Below, in pieces: positions 42,492 through 50,405 of a stretch of 64,000 nucleotides of DNA. Origin of the DNA: Myceligenerans pegani. Its GTDB lineage: Bacteria > Actinomycetota > Actinomycetes > Actinomycetales > Cellulomonadaceae. The notes below the pieces were generated by a model that saw only the letters and a list, made by a program, of their open reading frames with translations, did not search any database and was not told the DNA's origin. Numbering within the stretch: position 1 is the first letter of the stretch; each line of letters begins with the position of its first letter. The stretch is from NCBI RefSeq assembly GCF_014892515.1, contig NZ_JADBGR010000019.1, forward strand, positions 33,230 to 97,229, in the 5' to 3' direction. Both the position numbers and the translations under genes were made by a program.

Positions 42492-44315
42492 TCACATGCG
42501 TTCGGGTGCGGTGATGCCGAGGAGTCCGAGGCCGGTGTCGAGGGTTCGGCCGGTGAGGTCGCACAGGGCGAGGCGGTTGGTGCGGGTGGTGGGGTTGGGG
42601 GCGGTCAGGACGGGGCACGTGTCGTAGAACTTGGTGTAGGCGGTCGCGACGGCGTAGAGGTAGCCGCACAGGCGGTGGGGTTCGAGGGTGTCGGCCACGT
42701 CGCGCAGGGCTTGGTCGAACTCGTCCAGGGCGAGTGCGAGGGCACGCTCGGCGGGTTCGAGGGGCGCGGTCACGTCCACACCGGCGAGCATGCCCGGCTC
42801 GCCGGCGTCGGGTCCGGCTGCGGAGGTCGCAGCGGTGCCGGTCGCCGTGGTGTCGGGTGGTGTCTGTTCGGCTTTGCGGAGGATGGAGCGGATGCGGGCG
42901 TGGGCGTATTGGAGGTAGACGCCGGTGTTGCCGGTGAAGGAGACCATCTGGGCCGGGTCGTACACGTAGTCCTTGGTGCGCGTGTTCGACAGGTCGGCGT
43001 ACTTGACCGCCGCGATCCCGGCGGCGTTCGCGATCGCGTCCAACTCTTCAGCGTCCAGGCCGGTGTCCCGTTCGGCCAGGATCGCATGCGCGCGCCCGAC
43101 CGCTTCGTCCAAGAGATCGGTCAAGCGCACAGTGTCCCCGGAGCGGGTCTTGAAGGGGCGTCCGTCGGTGCCCAGCACGGTCCCGAACGCCACATGCCGG
43201 GCATGCACGCTCTCGGGTAGCCAGCCGGCGCGGCGTGCGGTGTCGAACACCAAGCGGAAGTGCAGCGCCTGGCGGGCGTCGACCACGTACAGGATCCGGT
43301 CGGCCCGATACTCGTCCACGCGCAGGCGGATGGTGGCCAGGTCGGTGGCGGCGTACCCGTACCCGCCGTCTCGTTTGCGCACGATCAACGGCACCGGGTC
43401 TCCGTCGGCGTTGACCACGCCGTCGGTGAAGGTGACCATCGCGCCGTCGGACTCGATCGCGATACCGGCTTCGGTCAGGGCCTCGACGATGCCGGGCAGG
43501 GCGGGGTTGTAGCGCGATTCCCCGTCGAAGTTGTCGTGGTCGAGCTGGATGTTCAGCCGCTGGTAGATGGCCTCGAACGCGGTCTCGGACTCCGCGACCA
43601 GGTCCCGCCACGTGGCCACCGTCGCCTCATCCCCGGCTTGGAGGGCCACCACGCGGGAACGGGCGCGGTCGGCGAAGGCGGGGTCGGCCTCGAACTCCTT
43701 GCGCGCGGCCTTGTACAAGCCGTCCAGCGCGTCCATGGTTTCGGCGCCCCGGCCGCGCCAGGCCGCGTCGGGGTGTTCGTCCAGGTATTGGATGAGCATG
43801 CCGAACTGGGTGCCCCAGTCCCCGATGTGATTCTGCCGGATCACTCCTGCGCCGAGGTGGTCGAAGACGCGGGCCAGGGTGTCACCGATGATCGTGGAGC
43901 GCAGATGGCCCACGTGCATCTGCTTGGCCACGTTCGGCGCCGAGTAGTCCACCACCACCCGCTCACCGGTCCGCGACGTGCTCACGCCGAGACGGTCATC
44001 AGCGAGACGCGCGGCCACGTTCGACCAGATCATCTGGTCCGGAACCGTGAGGTTCAAGAACCCCGGACCCGACACCTCGGCGTCGATCTTCGGGCTCTCG
44101 CCTTCTGCGACGTGGGTGACGACGTCGGCGGCGATGTCCCGGGGAGCCCGGTGGGCCTTCTTCGCCACGGCCAAGGTGGCGTTGGACTGGAAGTCCGCGC
44201 GGTCGGATCGTCGGACCACCGGGTCGGCGCCGGCCAGCTCAGCCGGCAGCACCTCGGTCAGGGCAGCCTGAACGGCTGCTTCCACCTGGTCCTTGATCGC
44301 GACAACGTCAGTCAC
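42492..44315 (-). CDS. argS: Arginyl-tRNA synthetase, E. coli-like type
   Basis: A 607-residue class I aaRS charging tRNA-Arg. The HIGH-type motif is YSAPNVAKQMHVGHLRSTII, with HIGDWGTQFGMLIQYLDEHP next to it; the C-terminal anticodon-binding domain ends CDLTGRTLDTGLGLLGITAP. KMSKS is replaced by GRPFKTRSGD, as usual for ArgRS. The YSAPNVAK form resembles proteobacterial ArgRS rather than the VEFVSANPTGP form common in actinobacteria, so a second argS may exist elsewhere. The GTG at 44315 is preferred, because GAGAGG lies 8 bp upstream; an in-frame ATG at 44330 has no ribosome site. Divergent from cysS across 464 bp. Confidence 0.93.
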   Translation of the reverse strand: MTDVVAIKDQVEAAVQAALTEVLPAELAGADPVVRRSDRADFQSNATLAVAKKAHRAPRDIAADVVTHVAEGESPKIDAEVSGPGFLNLTVPDQMIWSNVAARLADDRLGVSTSRTGERVVVDYSAPNVAKQMHVGHLRSTIIGDTLARVFDHLGAGVIRQNHIGDWGTQFGMLIQYLDEHPDAAWRGRGAETMDALDGLYKAARKEFEADPAFADRARSRVVALQAGDEATVATWRDLVAESETAFEAIYQRLNIQLDHDNFDGESRYNPALPGIVEALTEAGIAIESDGAMVTFTDGVVNADGDPVPLIVRKRDGGYGYAATDLATIRLRVDEYRADRILYVVDARQALHFRLVFDTARRAGWLPESVHARHVAFGTVLGTDGRPFKTRSGDTVRLTDLLDEAVGRAHAILAERDTGLDAEELDAIANAAGIAAVKYADLSNTRTKDYVYDPAQMVSFTGNTGVYLQYAHARIRSILRKAEQTPPDTTATGTAATSAAGPDAGEPGMLAGVDVTAPLEPAERALALALDEFDQALRDVADTLEPHRLCGYLYAVATAYTKFYDTCPVLTAPNPTTRTNRLALCDLTGRTLDTGLGLLGITAPERM

Positions 44316-44330
44316 GCGGAAGCCTCTCAT

Positions 44331-44779
44331 CTGATAGGGAGACCCGCCCAGGCGGCGGGTCGGGGCAAGTCTACGAACGACCCGCCCGTCAGGACTGGTC
44401 AGAACGGATGCGCCGGGCGGGGAGCGCTTCGGAGCAAGTCCCTTCGACGTCCTGAGCGGACAACGTGAGTAGAGGTCACAGTGTCCCTGGAGACAGCCTG
44501 GAAGTGAATCGCACCGATAGCTGGTTCGGCGAGTCGGTCGGGGTGACTTGTGCGGCTAGTCACCTCGGCTGGTCGCCTGCGTCTTGGCCTCCCGCTGGAG
44601 CGACATTGGCCATAGCCTGCTGAGCGAGCGAGAGACCCGAGTCGTTGTGGGCCCGCTCCGAGCGGACGCGGCAGGGTGGCTCGTAGCGCAGGTCGCAGGG
44701 CCGTCACGTCACGGGTTGAACGCCGGCCATCTCGTCGTAGGTTCGCTGCACTCATATCGGACAGATCTGGAGAGTAGGC
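44331..44779. other. Intergenic region between argS and cysS
   Basis: Holds a GACCCGCC-CAGGC-GGCGGGTC hairpin (44341-44361) in the argS leader and the 175-bp promoter repeat R1 (44478-44652). A further ~125 bp before the cysS start shows no convincing ORF. GGAGAG lies 6 bp before the cysS ATG. Confidence 0.7.
44478..44652 (+). promoter_or_regulatory. Promoter repeat R1 (upstream of cysS)
   Basis: About 80 percent alike (by eye) to 48852-49027. Shared blocks: GGCGAGTCGGTCGG, the dyad GTGACT-N9-AGTCAC (44543-44548 / 44558-44563), a third half-site GGTCGC (44571-44576), and ATTGGCCATAGCCTGCTGAG with a likely -10 TAGCCT (44613-44618). The most conserved block is the dyad and the ATTGGCCATAGCCT segment, as expected for an operator plus promoter. 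Confidence 0.75.
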
Positions 44780-46207
44780 ATGGGGATTGCCCTGTACAAC
44801 ACGCTGACGAGGCGCGTGGAGCCGCTTGAACCGATGACGCCCGGGGTCGTGCGGATGTTCGTATGTGGCCCCACGGTGTACGACCTCGCTCATGTAGGGC
44901 ATGCCAAGACCTACACCCAGTTCGACTTTCTCGCTCGCTACCTGCGGCTTCGCGGCTTCAAGGTGACGTATGCGCAGAACATCACCGATATCGACGACAA
45001 GATCATCCGTCGCGCCCACGAGCTGGGGCGTGAGCCCCGTGATGTTGCCGCGGAATTCGAGGACGCCTACCGACAGGACATGTCGGCGCTCGGGAACACG
45101 GAGGTGGATGTCTACGCGCGTGCGCATGACCACATCGATGAGATCGTCGCTCAGGTGCGGGCGCTGGTCGATCGTGGGCATGCCTACCAGTTGGACGACG
45201 GGTGGTACTTCGACCTGTCCACGTTCCCGGGCTACGGCAAGCTCTCGGGGCGGACCGAGGCCGCCGAGGGCGACTCCGTGGCGCGGATCGACGAGAACGA
45301 CGCCAAGCGCAATCGTGGCGACTTCGCGTTGTGGAAAGCCCGGAAGCCGGGCGACCCGTCCTGGGACACATCGTTGGGACCGGGGCGGCCGGGGTGGCAC
45401 ATCGAGGACACCGCGATCACGGAGGCTCTTTTCGGTCCGCAGTATGACCTGCACGGCGGGGCGGTCGACCTGATCTTTCCCCACCACGAGGCGGAGATCG
45501 CCCAGATGGAAGCGGCCTCGGGCAAGGAGCCGCTGGTACGCCATTGGGTACACACCGGTCTGCTGCGCGTCGACGGCGCGAAGATGTCCAAGAGCTCGGG
45601 CAACTTCCTGACGGTTCGTGACGCTCTCGCGATGAGCGACTACCGGACCTTGCGGTACGCGTTCCTGTCCCAGCAGTACCGGTCATCGATGGAGCTGTCA
45701 GTGACCGCGCTGGAGCAGGCACGGAGTGCGCGTCGCAGGGTGGAGAACTTCGCCCGTCAGGTCGATCGGTCCGCGCAGGAAGCCTCGATGGCCGTGGATG
45801 CAGCGGAGGAGGCGTGGACCGAAATGCTTATGCGCCTGGACGACGACCTGGATACGCCGGCCGCGCTGGCTGTGCTGTTCGGCTACATCCGGGAACAGAA
45901 CCGCAGTGACCTGCAGCCAGGGCCGTCGGCGGGGCAGCTCCTTGACCGCGTGAACGAACTGTTCGACGTGTTCGATCTGGAGGTCCGGTCTGCGGATGAC
46001 GCCGAGATCGAGGCCGAGCTTGTGCGTCGCGCTGAGCTGCGCAAGGCGCGCGACTTCGCCGCTGCCGACCAGATCCGTGACACTTTGGCCAGCCGGGGGA
46101 TCGTGATCGAGGACACCGCTGACGGCACCCGCTGGTGGTTGGCCGACGACACGGACTCGGATGATGACCGTGACCAGGCAGCGCCGGGCGTTAGCGCTGA
46201 CGGCTGA
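44780..46207 (+). CDS. cysS: Cysteinyl-tRNA synthetase with altered zinc site
   Basis: A 475-residue class I aaRS. The HIGH motif is in FVCGPTVYDLAHVGHAKTYT and KMSKS is in VDGAKMSKSSGNFLTVRDAL. Zinc ligands by comparison with E. coli CysRS: Cys29, His235 and Glu239 (IFPHHEAEIAQMEAASGKEP) are present, but the fourth, normally Cys in GWHIEC, is Asp210 (PGWHIEDTAITEALFGPQYD). I recall this HIEDTAI form from archaeal-type CysRS. The C-terminal domain and the ARDFAAADQIRDTLASRG motif are normal, so it is a CysRS and not MshC. It lies downstream of promoter repeat R1 and ends at a strong terminator. It is probably an extra copy, since housekeeping cysS usually sits near ispDF. Confidence 0.9.
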   Translation: MGIALYNTLTRRVEPLEPMTPGVVRMFVCGPTVYDLAHVGHAKTYTQFDFLARYLRLRGFKVTYAQNITDIDDKIIRRAHELGREPRDVAAEFEDAYRQDMSALGNTEVDVYARAHDHIDEIVAQVRALVDRGHAYQLDDGWYFDLSTFPGYGKLSGRTEAAEGDSVARIDENDAKRNRGDFALWKARKPGDPSWDTSLGPGRPGWHIEDTAITEALFGPQYDLHGGAVDLIFPHHEAEIAQMEAASGKEPLVRHWVHTGLLRVDGAKMSKSSGNFLTVRDALAMSDYRTLRYAFLSQQYRSSMELSVTALEQARSARRRVENFARQVDRSAQEASMAVDAAEEAWTEMLMRLDDDLDTPAALAVLFGYIREQNRSDLQPGPSAGQLLDRVNELFDVFDLEVRSADDAEIEAELVRRAELRKARDFAAADQIRDTLASRGIVIEDTADGTRWWLADDTDSDDDRDQAAPGVSADG

Positions 46208-46226
46208 CTGGCAGCAAAGGCGAGCG

Positions 46227-46253
46227 CGGTGCCCAGGGGGATCCTGGGCACCG
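46227..46253 (+). terminator. Terminator between cysS and the C39-like gene
   Basis: Perfect 11-bp arms CGGTGCCCAGG (46227-46237) / CCTGGGCACCG (46243-46253), followed by TGCTTGCTTCG. It lies between convergent stops at 46207 and 46275 and may act both ways. Confidence 0.8.
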
Positions 46254-46274
46254 TGCTTGCTTCGTGCGTGCAGG

Positions 46275-47030
46275 TCAGGCCAGCTGGTGTTCCCGGACTG
46301 GGACGTCCACGACCGAGCGGACCGCGACTCGTGCTCGGCTTCCGACGACGTCCTGGAAGGGGTAGGGGTCGTACCCGAGGCCGAGACCGGCGACGGCGAT
46401 CTCGATCTCGCCGTCGACGGGGTGGTGCTCCTCGACGACCCAGGTGAGTTCCGCGTCGCCCTCCGGGGTGATGAGGTCGGCCCACTGGCGGGCCTTGTCA
46501 CACGCGAGGCCGTCCGGGAGCTTGATGCTCGCGTTGAGGGCAGTGATGGACCGCAACTCGCACCGGGCGTGCGGGTGGCGGGGTGCACCGACGGTGACGA
46601 CCAGCTGGTTGGTCGTCGGTCCGACGGCCTCGATCCGGGCGGACATGGACATGGGTGCCGGCATCGCGGCGAAGCACGCGGTCGTGTTGCACAGCAGCAG
46701 AGCCAGGTCCTGTGAGGTGAGGGCGGTCAGGCCGTGGCGGTCTCCGCCCCACTCGGCGCGCCACGGGTCGCCGACGAGGAAGGTGCCGTCCTCGTCGGCG
46801 TAGCCCACGACAGCCACGACGTGGCCTTCGCGGTCGACCTTGTGCACCAGGTCGTTGTCAGGCATCGGGTAGGCGACCCCGGGGTGGAGCCGGACGATCA
46901 CCGAGTACCCGGTGGCCAGGTGCTCCTTGAGGTTGGCGATGAACCGCGGCTGGAACGGGTCGTAGCTGCCAACCGGCAAGAGACCCGCGCCGTCCAGCGC
47001 GCCGGTGCTGATGTCACGGACGGTGAGCAT
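46275..47030 (-). CDS. C39/papain-like domain protein lacking the catalytic Cys half
   Basis: A 251-residue cytosolic protein. Residues ~38-95 match the second half of a C39-type papain fold: LATGYSVIVRLHPG, GHVVAVVGYADEDGTFLVGD (catalytic-type His) and DPW. The usual N-terminal QxxCGPA helix with the catalytic Cys is absent, so it is truncated or non-catalytic. Residues ~120-250 are a beta-sandwich-like region (NQLVVTVGAPRHPHARCELR; EHHPVDGEIEIAVAGLG). AAGGAGAGG lies 8 bp upstream of the ATG. It starts 30 bp after the propeller gene and in the same frame, separated by TGA at 47061-47063. The function is unknown; the two genes form an operon. Confidence 0.65.
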   Translation of the reverse strand: MLTVRDISTGALDGAGLLPVGSYDPFQPRFIANLKEHLATGYSVIVRLHPGVAYPMPDNDLVHKVDREGHVVAVVGYADEDGTFLVGDPWRAEWGGDRHGLTALTSQDLALLLCNTTACFAAMPAPMSMSARIEAVGPTTNQLVVTVGAPRHPHARCELRSITALNASIKLPDGLACDKARQWADLITPEGDAELTWVVEEHHPVDGEIEIAVAGLGLGYDPYPFQDVVGSRARVAVRSVVDVPVREHQLA

Positions 47031-47060
47031 TGCGCATCCTCTCCTTCTTCGTGTTGCCGG

Positions 47061-48776
47061 TCATTGCGTCGAGGCGTCGTGGTGACCGCCCTTCTCCCAC
47101 TCCTCGATGACGCTGACCACGTCCGACTGTGTCGGCGTCCGGGAGAGCATCTCCGGGAGTGGAAGCGAGGACGAGGCGATGATCCGGGCAGATCCGCCTC
47201 GCCAGATGTGGTGGGGGTCGATGCCCTGCCCGCGCATGTACTGCGCGGCATCCTCGGCCAGGCCGGGGTCGACGGACTTGCCGTGCGCGGCGAGGACGGC
47301 TGTGAGCACAGGGCCGCCGGAGTTCGCGCGAGAGGTGGCGGGTGCGGGCAACTCGGCGTCGCCGAGCGCCCGGGCCTGCGCGACTTCCGGGCGCCGCATG
47401 GAGCCGGTGTCGATGACGAAGCTCATGACCCGCCGATTGGTGCCGGAGTGCAGGCGACCGTAGATCGCCACCTCGGCGTAGCGCTTGTCTTGGTCGACCT
47501 CGCCCGCCCAGTAGTACGAACGCGGGCCGCTGCGCAGCATCCGCTCGTGGCCGGTGCGTCCGAAGTGCCGCAGGTCCAGGTCGATCTCGTCGGGGTGCTC
47601 GTCCGTCTGGTACTCCACACGGAGGAAGTCGCGGTCGGTGCCCATCACGTACTCGGACTCGATACTTGGTGAGGCGCCGGCATCGGTCAGGGAGACCGAG
47701 ACGAGATAGCCGTCCGCAGGTGGGTCACCGCCGCAGATGAGGATCCGCTCGGCGTCGGCGACCACAGGTGCGGAGTACGCGTTGAAGCCGATCGGGACTT
47801 CCCAGCTCACCGAGAGGTCGGTGAGACTGCGCTGGCTCAGCCAGGCGCCGCCGTGTACGTAGACGCTCCCGTCGTGGATCGCCGGTGTGGACCAGATCCC
47901 GAGCGGATCCACCTGTGTCGAGCGAATCACGTTCCCATCGATCGCCCCCAGGAGATGCAGAGCACCTTCGAGTGTCCCAACCGCCACGAGGCCGTCCGCG
48001 ACACACGGTGCCGACCGCACCGCGACGCCACGGTCTGGGAGTTCGGTCTTCCACCTGATGGTTCCCGCCTCGAGGTCGACCGCTACGACGTGACCATCGC
48101 TCGTTCCCGCCACCACCAGGCCGTTTGCCGTGTCCAGCGCCGGGCCGGCCGTGTCCGAGGCGACGACGTAGTCCCGGCCGATCGGCGTAGCCCAGGAGAC
48201 TCGGCTCGACGACCTCTCGAAACACACGAGGGCCAAGGACGCACCGTCACCGCGACGTAGGCCGGCGAGCGAGTAGAACCTCCCGTCGGAGACCACCGGC
48301 TTGCCGAAGAAGATCGATCCTGGGAGCACGGCAAGCTCGGTGACACCGTCGACGCCGAACTCAAGGATGTGATTCCCGATGAAGGTGATGTACCGGCTGC
48401 CCACCGCTACCGCCGTCGACCGGATGCGTGACCCCAGGTCAGCTTCCCAGCGAACTCGGCCATCGCGGGGGTCGAGCGCCGAGTACTTGGTGAACGAGTT
48501 CGGAACGCACAACTCGTCGGTATCGGCGTTGTAGAGGCTCTGCGCGTACGACCCCATCGGGAAGGAACGCCGCCAACGTTCCTCATGGCCGTCGGTCGTC
48601 AGCCGATAGTCGAACGTCTTGGCCTGATCGTCGTAGCCGACAGCAAGAATCCCGTGCGGCGTCACCAGGGGCACACGACCAACGCCGTGCAGCGACGTCG
48701 CTGCCAGAACAGTTGCACGAACGTCGCAATCCTTGCGGGGCGTCGCTCGCCGCCAGAGCTTGTGATCGGACCTCAT
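47061..48776 (-). CDS. PQQ-type beta-propeller repeat protein, cytosolic
   Basis: A 571-residue protein with about seven WD/PQQ-like blades at ~25-360, recognisable from YSALDPRDGRVRWEADLG, LVVAGTSDGHVVAVDLEAGT, LVAVGTLEGALHLLGAIDG and SVYVHGGAWLSQRSLTDLSV. No signal peptide is present. Residues ~370-455 are beta-rich (LRVEYQTDEHPDEIDLDLRH). The C-terminus contains ANSGGPVLTAVLAAHGKSVD, reminiscent of the N-terminal helix of a C39 fold but without its Cys. A perfect anti-SD match AAGGAGGTGATC precedes the ATG. It is divergent from the XRE regulator and is the first gene of the propeller-C39 operon. Ligand and role are unknown. Confidence 0.75.
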   Translation of the reverse strand: MRSDHKLWRRATPRKDCDVRATVLAATSLHGVGRVPLVTPHGILAVGYDDQAKTFDYRLTTDGHEERWRRSFPMGSYAQSLYNADTDELCVPNSFTKYSALDPRDGRVRWEADLGSRIRSTAVAVGSRYITFIGNHILEFGVDGVTELAVLPGSIFFGKPVVSDGRFYSLAGLRRGDGASLALVCFERSSSRVSWATPIGRDYVVASDTAGPALDTANGLVVAGTSDGHVVAVDLEAGTIRWKTELPDRGVAVRSAPCVADGLVAVGTLEGALHLLGAIDGNVIRSTQVDPLGIWSTPAIHDGSVYVHGGAWLSQRSLTDLSVSWEVPIGFNAYSAPVVADAERILICGGDPPADGYLVSVSLTDAGASPSIESEYVMGTDRDFLRVEYQTDEHPDEIDLDLRHFGRTGHERMLRSGPRSYYWAGEVDQDKRYAEVAIYGRLHSGTNRRVMSFVIDTGSMRRPEVAQARALGDAELPAPATSRANSGGPVLTAVLAAHGKSVDPGLAEDAAQYMRGQGIDPHHIWRGGSARIIASSSLPLPEMLSRTPTQSDVVSVIEEWEKGGHHDASTQ

Positions 48777-48851
48777 GCGATCACCTCCTTACTCACGTGT
48801 GGTGCGGTACGCCCGGCCGTGGCTCTCGTGGCCCGAAGCGCTTGGGACCAC

Positions 48852-49027
48852 CACGTTTCCCCTGGTGACGTGCCGGAAGTGAGCCGCGCGGGTAGCCGGT
48901 CCGGCGAGTCGGTCGGAGTGACTCGTGCTGCTAGTCACCTCTGCTGGTCACTTGCCTCGGAGCCTCCCGTCGGAGTGGCATTGGCCATAGCCTGCTGAGC
49001 GAAGGAGAGACCAGCGTCGTTGGGGGC
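48852..49027 (+). promoter_or_regulatory. Promoter repeat R2 (upstream of the XRE regulator)
   Basis: Second copy of R1 in the same orientation. Dyad GTGACT (48918-48923) / AGTCAC (48933-48938), third half-site GGTCAC (48946-48951), and ATTGGCCATAGCCTGCTGAG with -10 TAGCCT (48988-48993). The regulator ATG is 40 bp past the -10. The dyad is probably the regulator's own binding site. Confidence 0.75.
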
Positions 49028-49032
49028 CTGCC

Positions 49033-49410
49033 ATGAATGTCGACCCGTACGGGAACGAGCCGATCAGTCCGGCGGTCTGGGAGCGCGCCGAGATGCGCAC
49101 CGCCCTGGCCCGCCGCGACCTGAAGCAGGTCTACGAACTGTTGCAGCGTGCCGGCATCTCCCAGCGTTCGATCGCGCGCCGCACGATGCAGAGCCCGTCG
49201 GAGGTGTACGAGATTCTCCGCGGCCGACAGGTCCTGGCGCACGACGTGCTGGTCCGTATCGCCGACGGGCTCGGAGTGCCGCGCGGATACATGGGAGTGG
49301 CTTATGACGAGTCCACCGAATCGGTGCTCGACATGGCGGTGGCGAACGTCTCGACCGATCCTTCTGAGCGTGAAGAGGCTCGCCGGATGTGTCACACGCC
49401 GCGAACATGA
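49033..49410 (+). CDS. XRE-family regulator, N-terminal (DNA-binding) half; frameshifted
   Basis: 125 residues: NVDPYGNEPISPAVWERAEM, then an XRE-type HTH (ISQRSIARRTMQSPSEVYEI, ~50-70) and VRIADGLGVPRGYMGVAYDE. In related actinobacterial proteins, as I remember them, this runs directly into a TPR region beginning RRLLSHAA. Here the frame reads RRMCHTPRT and stops at 49410, while the next frame continues as SHAANMTMEADVADVASWWQ. A single missing base near 49389 (ATG-TG-TCA for ATG-CTG-TCA) would restore one protein of about 460 residues. So this is either a true frameshift, a sequencing error, or a coupled two-protein version. Confidence 0.8.
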   Translation: MNVDPYGNEPISPAVWERAEMRTALARRDLKQVYELLQRAGISQRSIARRTMQSPSEVYEILRGRQVLAHDVLVRIADGLGVPRGYMGVAYDESTESVLDMAVANVSTDPSEREEARRMCHTPRT

Positions 49411-50405
49411 CCATGGAAGCTGACGTCGCCGACGTGGCCTCATGGTGGCAGCCGGTAGAACGGCAGACCGCCCCAGTGCCGACAAAGGTCGGAGCTGCCG
49501 ACGTCGTCCAGCTCAAGTCCTTGACCGCCACGATGCGCGCCGTCGACTACCAGTACGGCGGTGGAGCGTGCCGCGATGCGATCGCCGCCCAGGTGCGATG
49601 GGCGCAGCAGCTGCTCCTGGCCGACACCTCGGAGAAGAATCGTCACGACCTGCTTGTCGCCCTGGCTGATCTGCATAATCTCGCCGGGTGGACATCATTC
49701 GATACCGGGATGTTCACGGTGGCCAGGCGTCACTTCTCCCGCGCCCTGGAGCAGGCAAAGGCCGTGGGCGATCAGTCGTTGTCAGCAAACATCCTGTACC
49801 GGATGGGGCGCCTTCATCTGCATCGAGGACTCCCGCACGAGGCACTGAGATTCTTCCAGCTCGGACAGATCGCAGCGCAGGACTCCGGGTGCGGTGTGAC
49901 GACCTCGATGATCTGCGTCAACGAAGCCTGGGCATATGCGGCCCTGGGCGACCGCACTCAGATGGGCCGCTCCCTGAACCGCGCGAGAGTCGAATGGGAG
50001 CACGCCGACCGTGACCGCGCGGCAGCATGGGTGCAAGAGTTCGGCAGGTCCGACCTGCACCTCCACGCTGTGACGGGCGTCGTCCTCACCACAGGACCCG
50101 ACGTCCCCGCAGCAGACATGGAACAAGCCATCGGGCACATCACTCATGCTCTCGACCAGCGTGGCCCCGAGATGGCTCGCAGCCGAACCTTCGATCTCAC
50201 CGCCCTCGCGACAGCCCACCTGCGTACGGGAGACATCGACGAAGGACTACGTGCCGGCCAGGATGTCGTCGCAAGCGCCACAACAGTCCGCTCCGTTCGG
50301 ACGCTGGACAGATTCGAACCGCTCCAGACCGCACTGAACGACGTGCCGCAGAACGAAAACACAACGGCACTGCAGCGTCAGCTGAGCACGCTGCGAGGTG
50401 CCTAG
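49389..50405 (+). CDS. TPR half of the split XRE regulator
   Basis: 338 residues of tetratricopeptide-like helices: DYQYGGGACRDAIAAQVRWA, LVALADLHNLAGWTSFDTGM, ARRHFSRALEQAKAVGDQSL, LYRMGRLHLHRGLPHEALRF and GQIAAQDSGC. This is the sensor part of the actinobacterial HTH-TPR regulator family. It overlaps the HTH half by 22 bp in the other frame. If translated separately, GTG 49389 is the start, with GAAGAGG about 10 bp upstream permitting reinitiation. Alone it could not bind DNA. It shows no internal stop codons, so the break is recent or the two-part form is functional. Confidence 0.78.
   Translation: MSHAANMTMEADVADVASWWQPVERQTAPVPTKVGAADVVQLKSLTATMRAVDYQYGGGACRDAIAAQVRWAQQLLLADTSEKNRHDLLVALADLHNLAGWTSFDTGMFTVARRHFSRALEQAKAVGDQSLSANILYRMGRLHLHRGLPHEALRFFQLGQIAAQDSGCGVTTSMICVNEAWAYAALGDRTQMGRSLNRARVEWEHADRDRAAAWVQEFGRSDLHLHAVTGVVLTTGPDVPAADMEQAIGHITHALDQRGPEMARSRTFDLTALATAHLRTGDIDEGLRAGQDVVASATTVRSVRTLDRFEPLQTALNDVPQNENTTALQRQLSTLRGA

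Noticed and set aside
45204..46000. cysS as mycothiol ligase mshC
   Set aside because: It keeps the full CysRS C-terminal domains and the FAAADQIRD motif, and is longer than MshC; called CysRS.
44478..49027. R1/R2 as att sites of an integrated element
   Set aside because: They are 175 bp, only about 80 percent alike, and contain promoter and operator motifs; no integrase gene is present. A duplicated promoter explains them better.
49387..49412. Programmed ribosomal frameshift in the XRE-TPR regulator
   Set aside because: No slippery heptamer or clear downstream structure; a one-base deletion or reinitiation is simpler.
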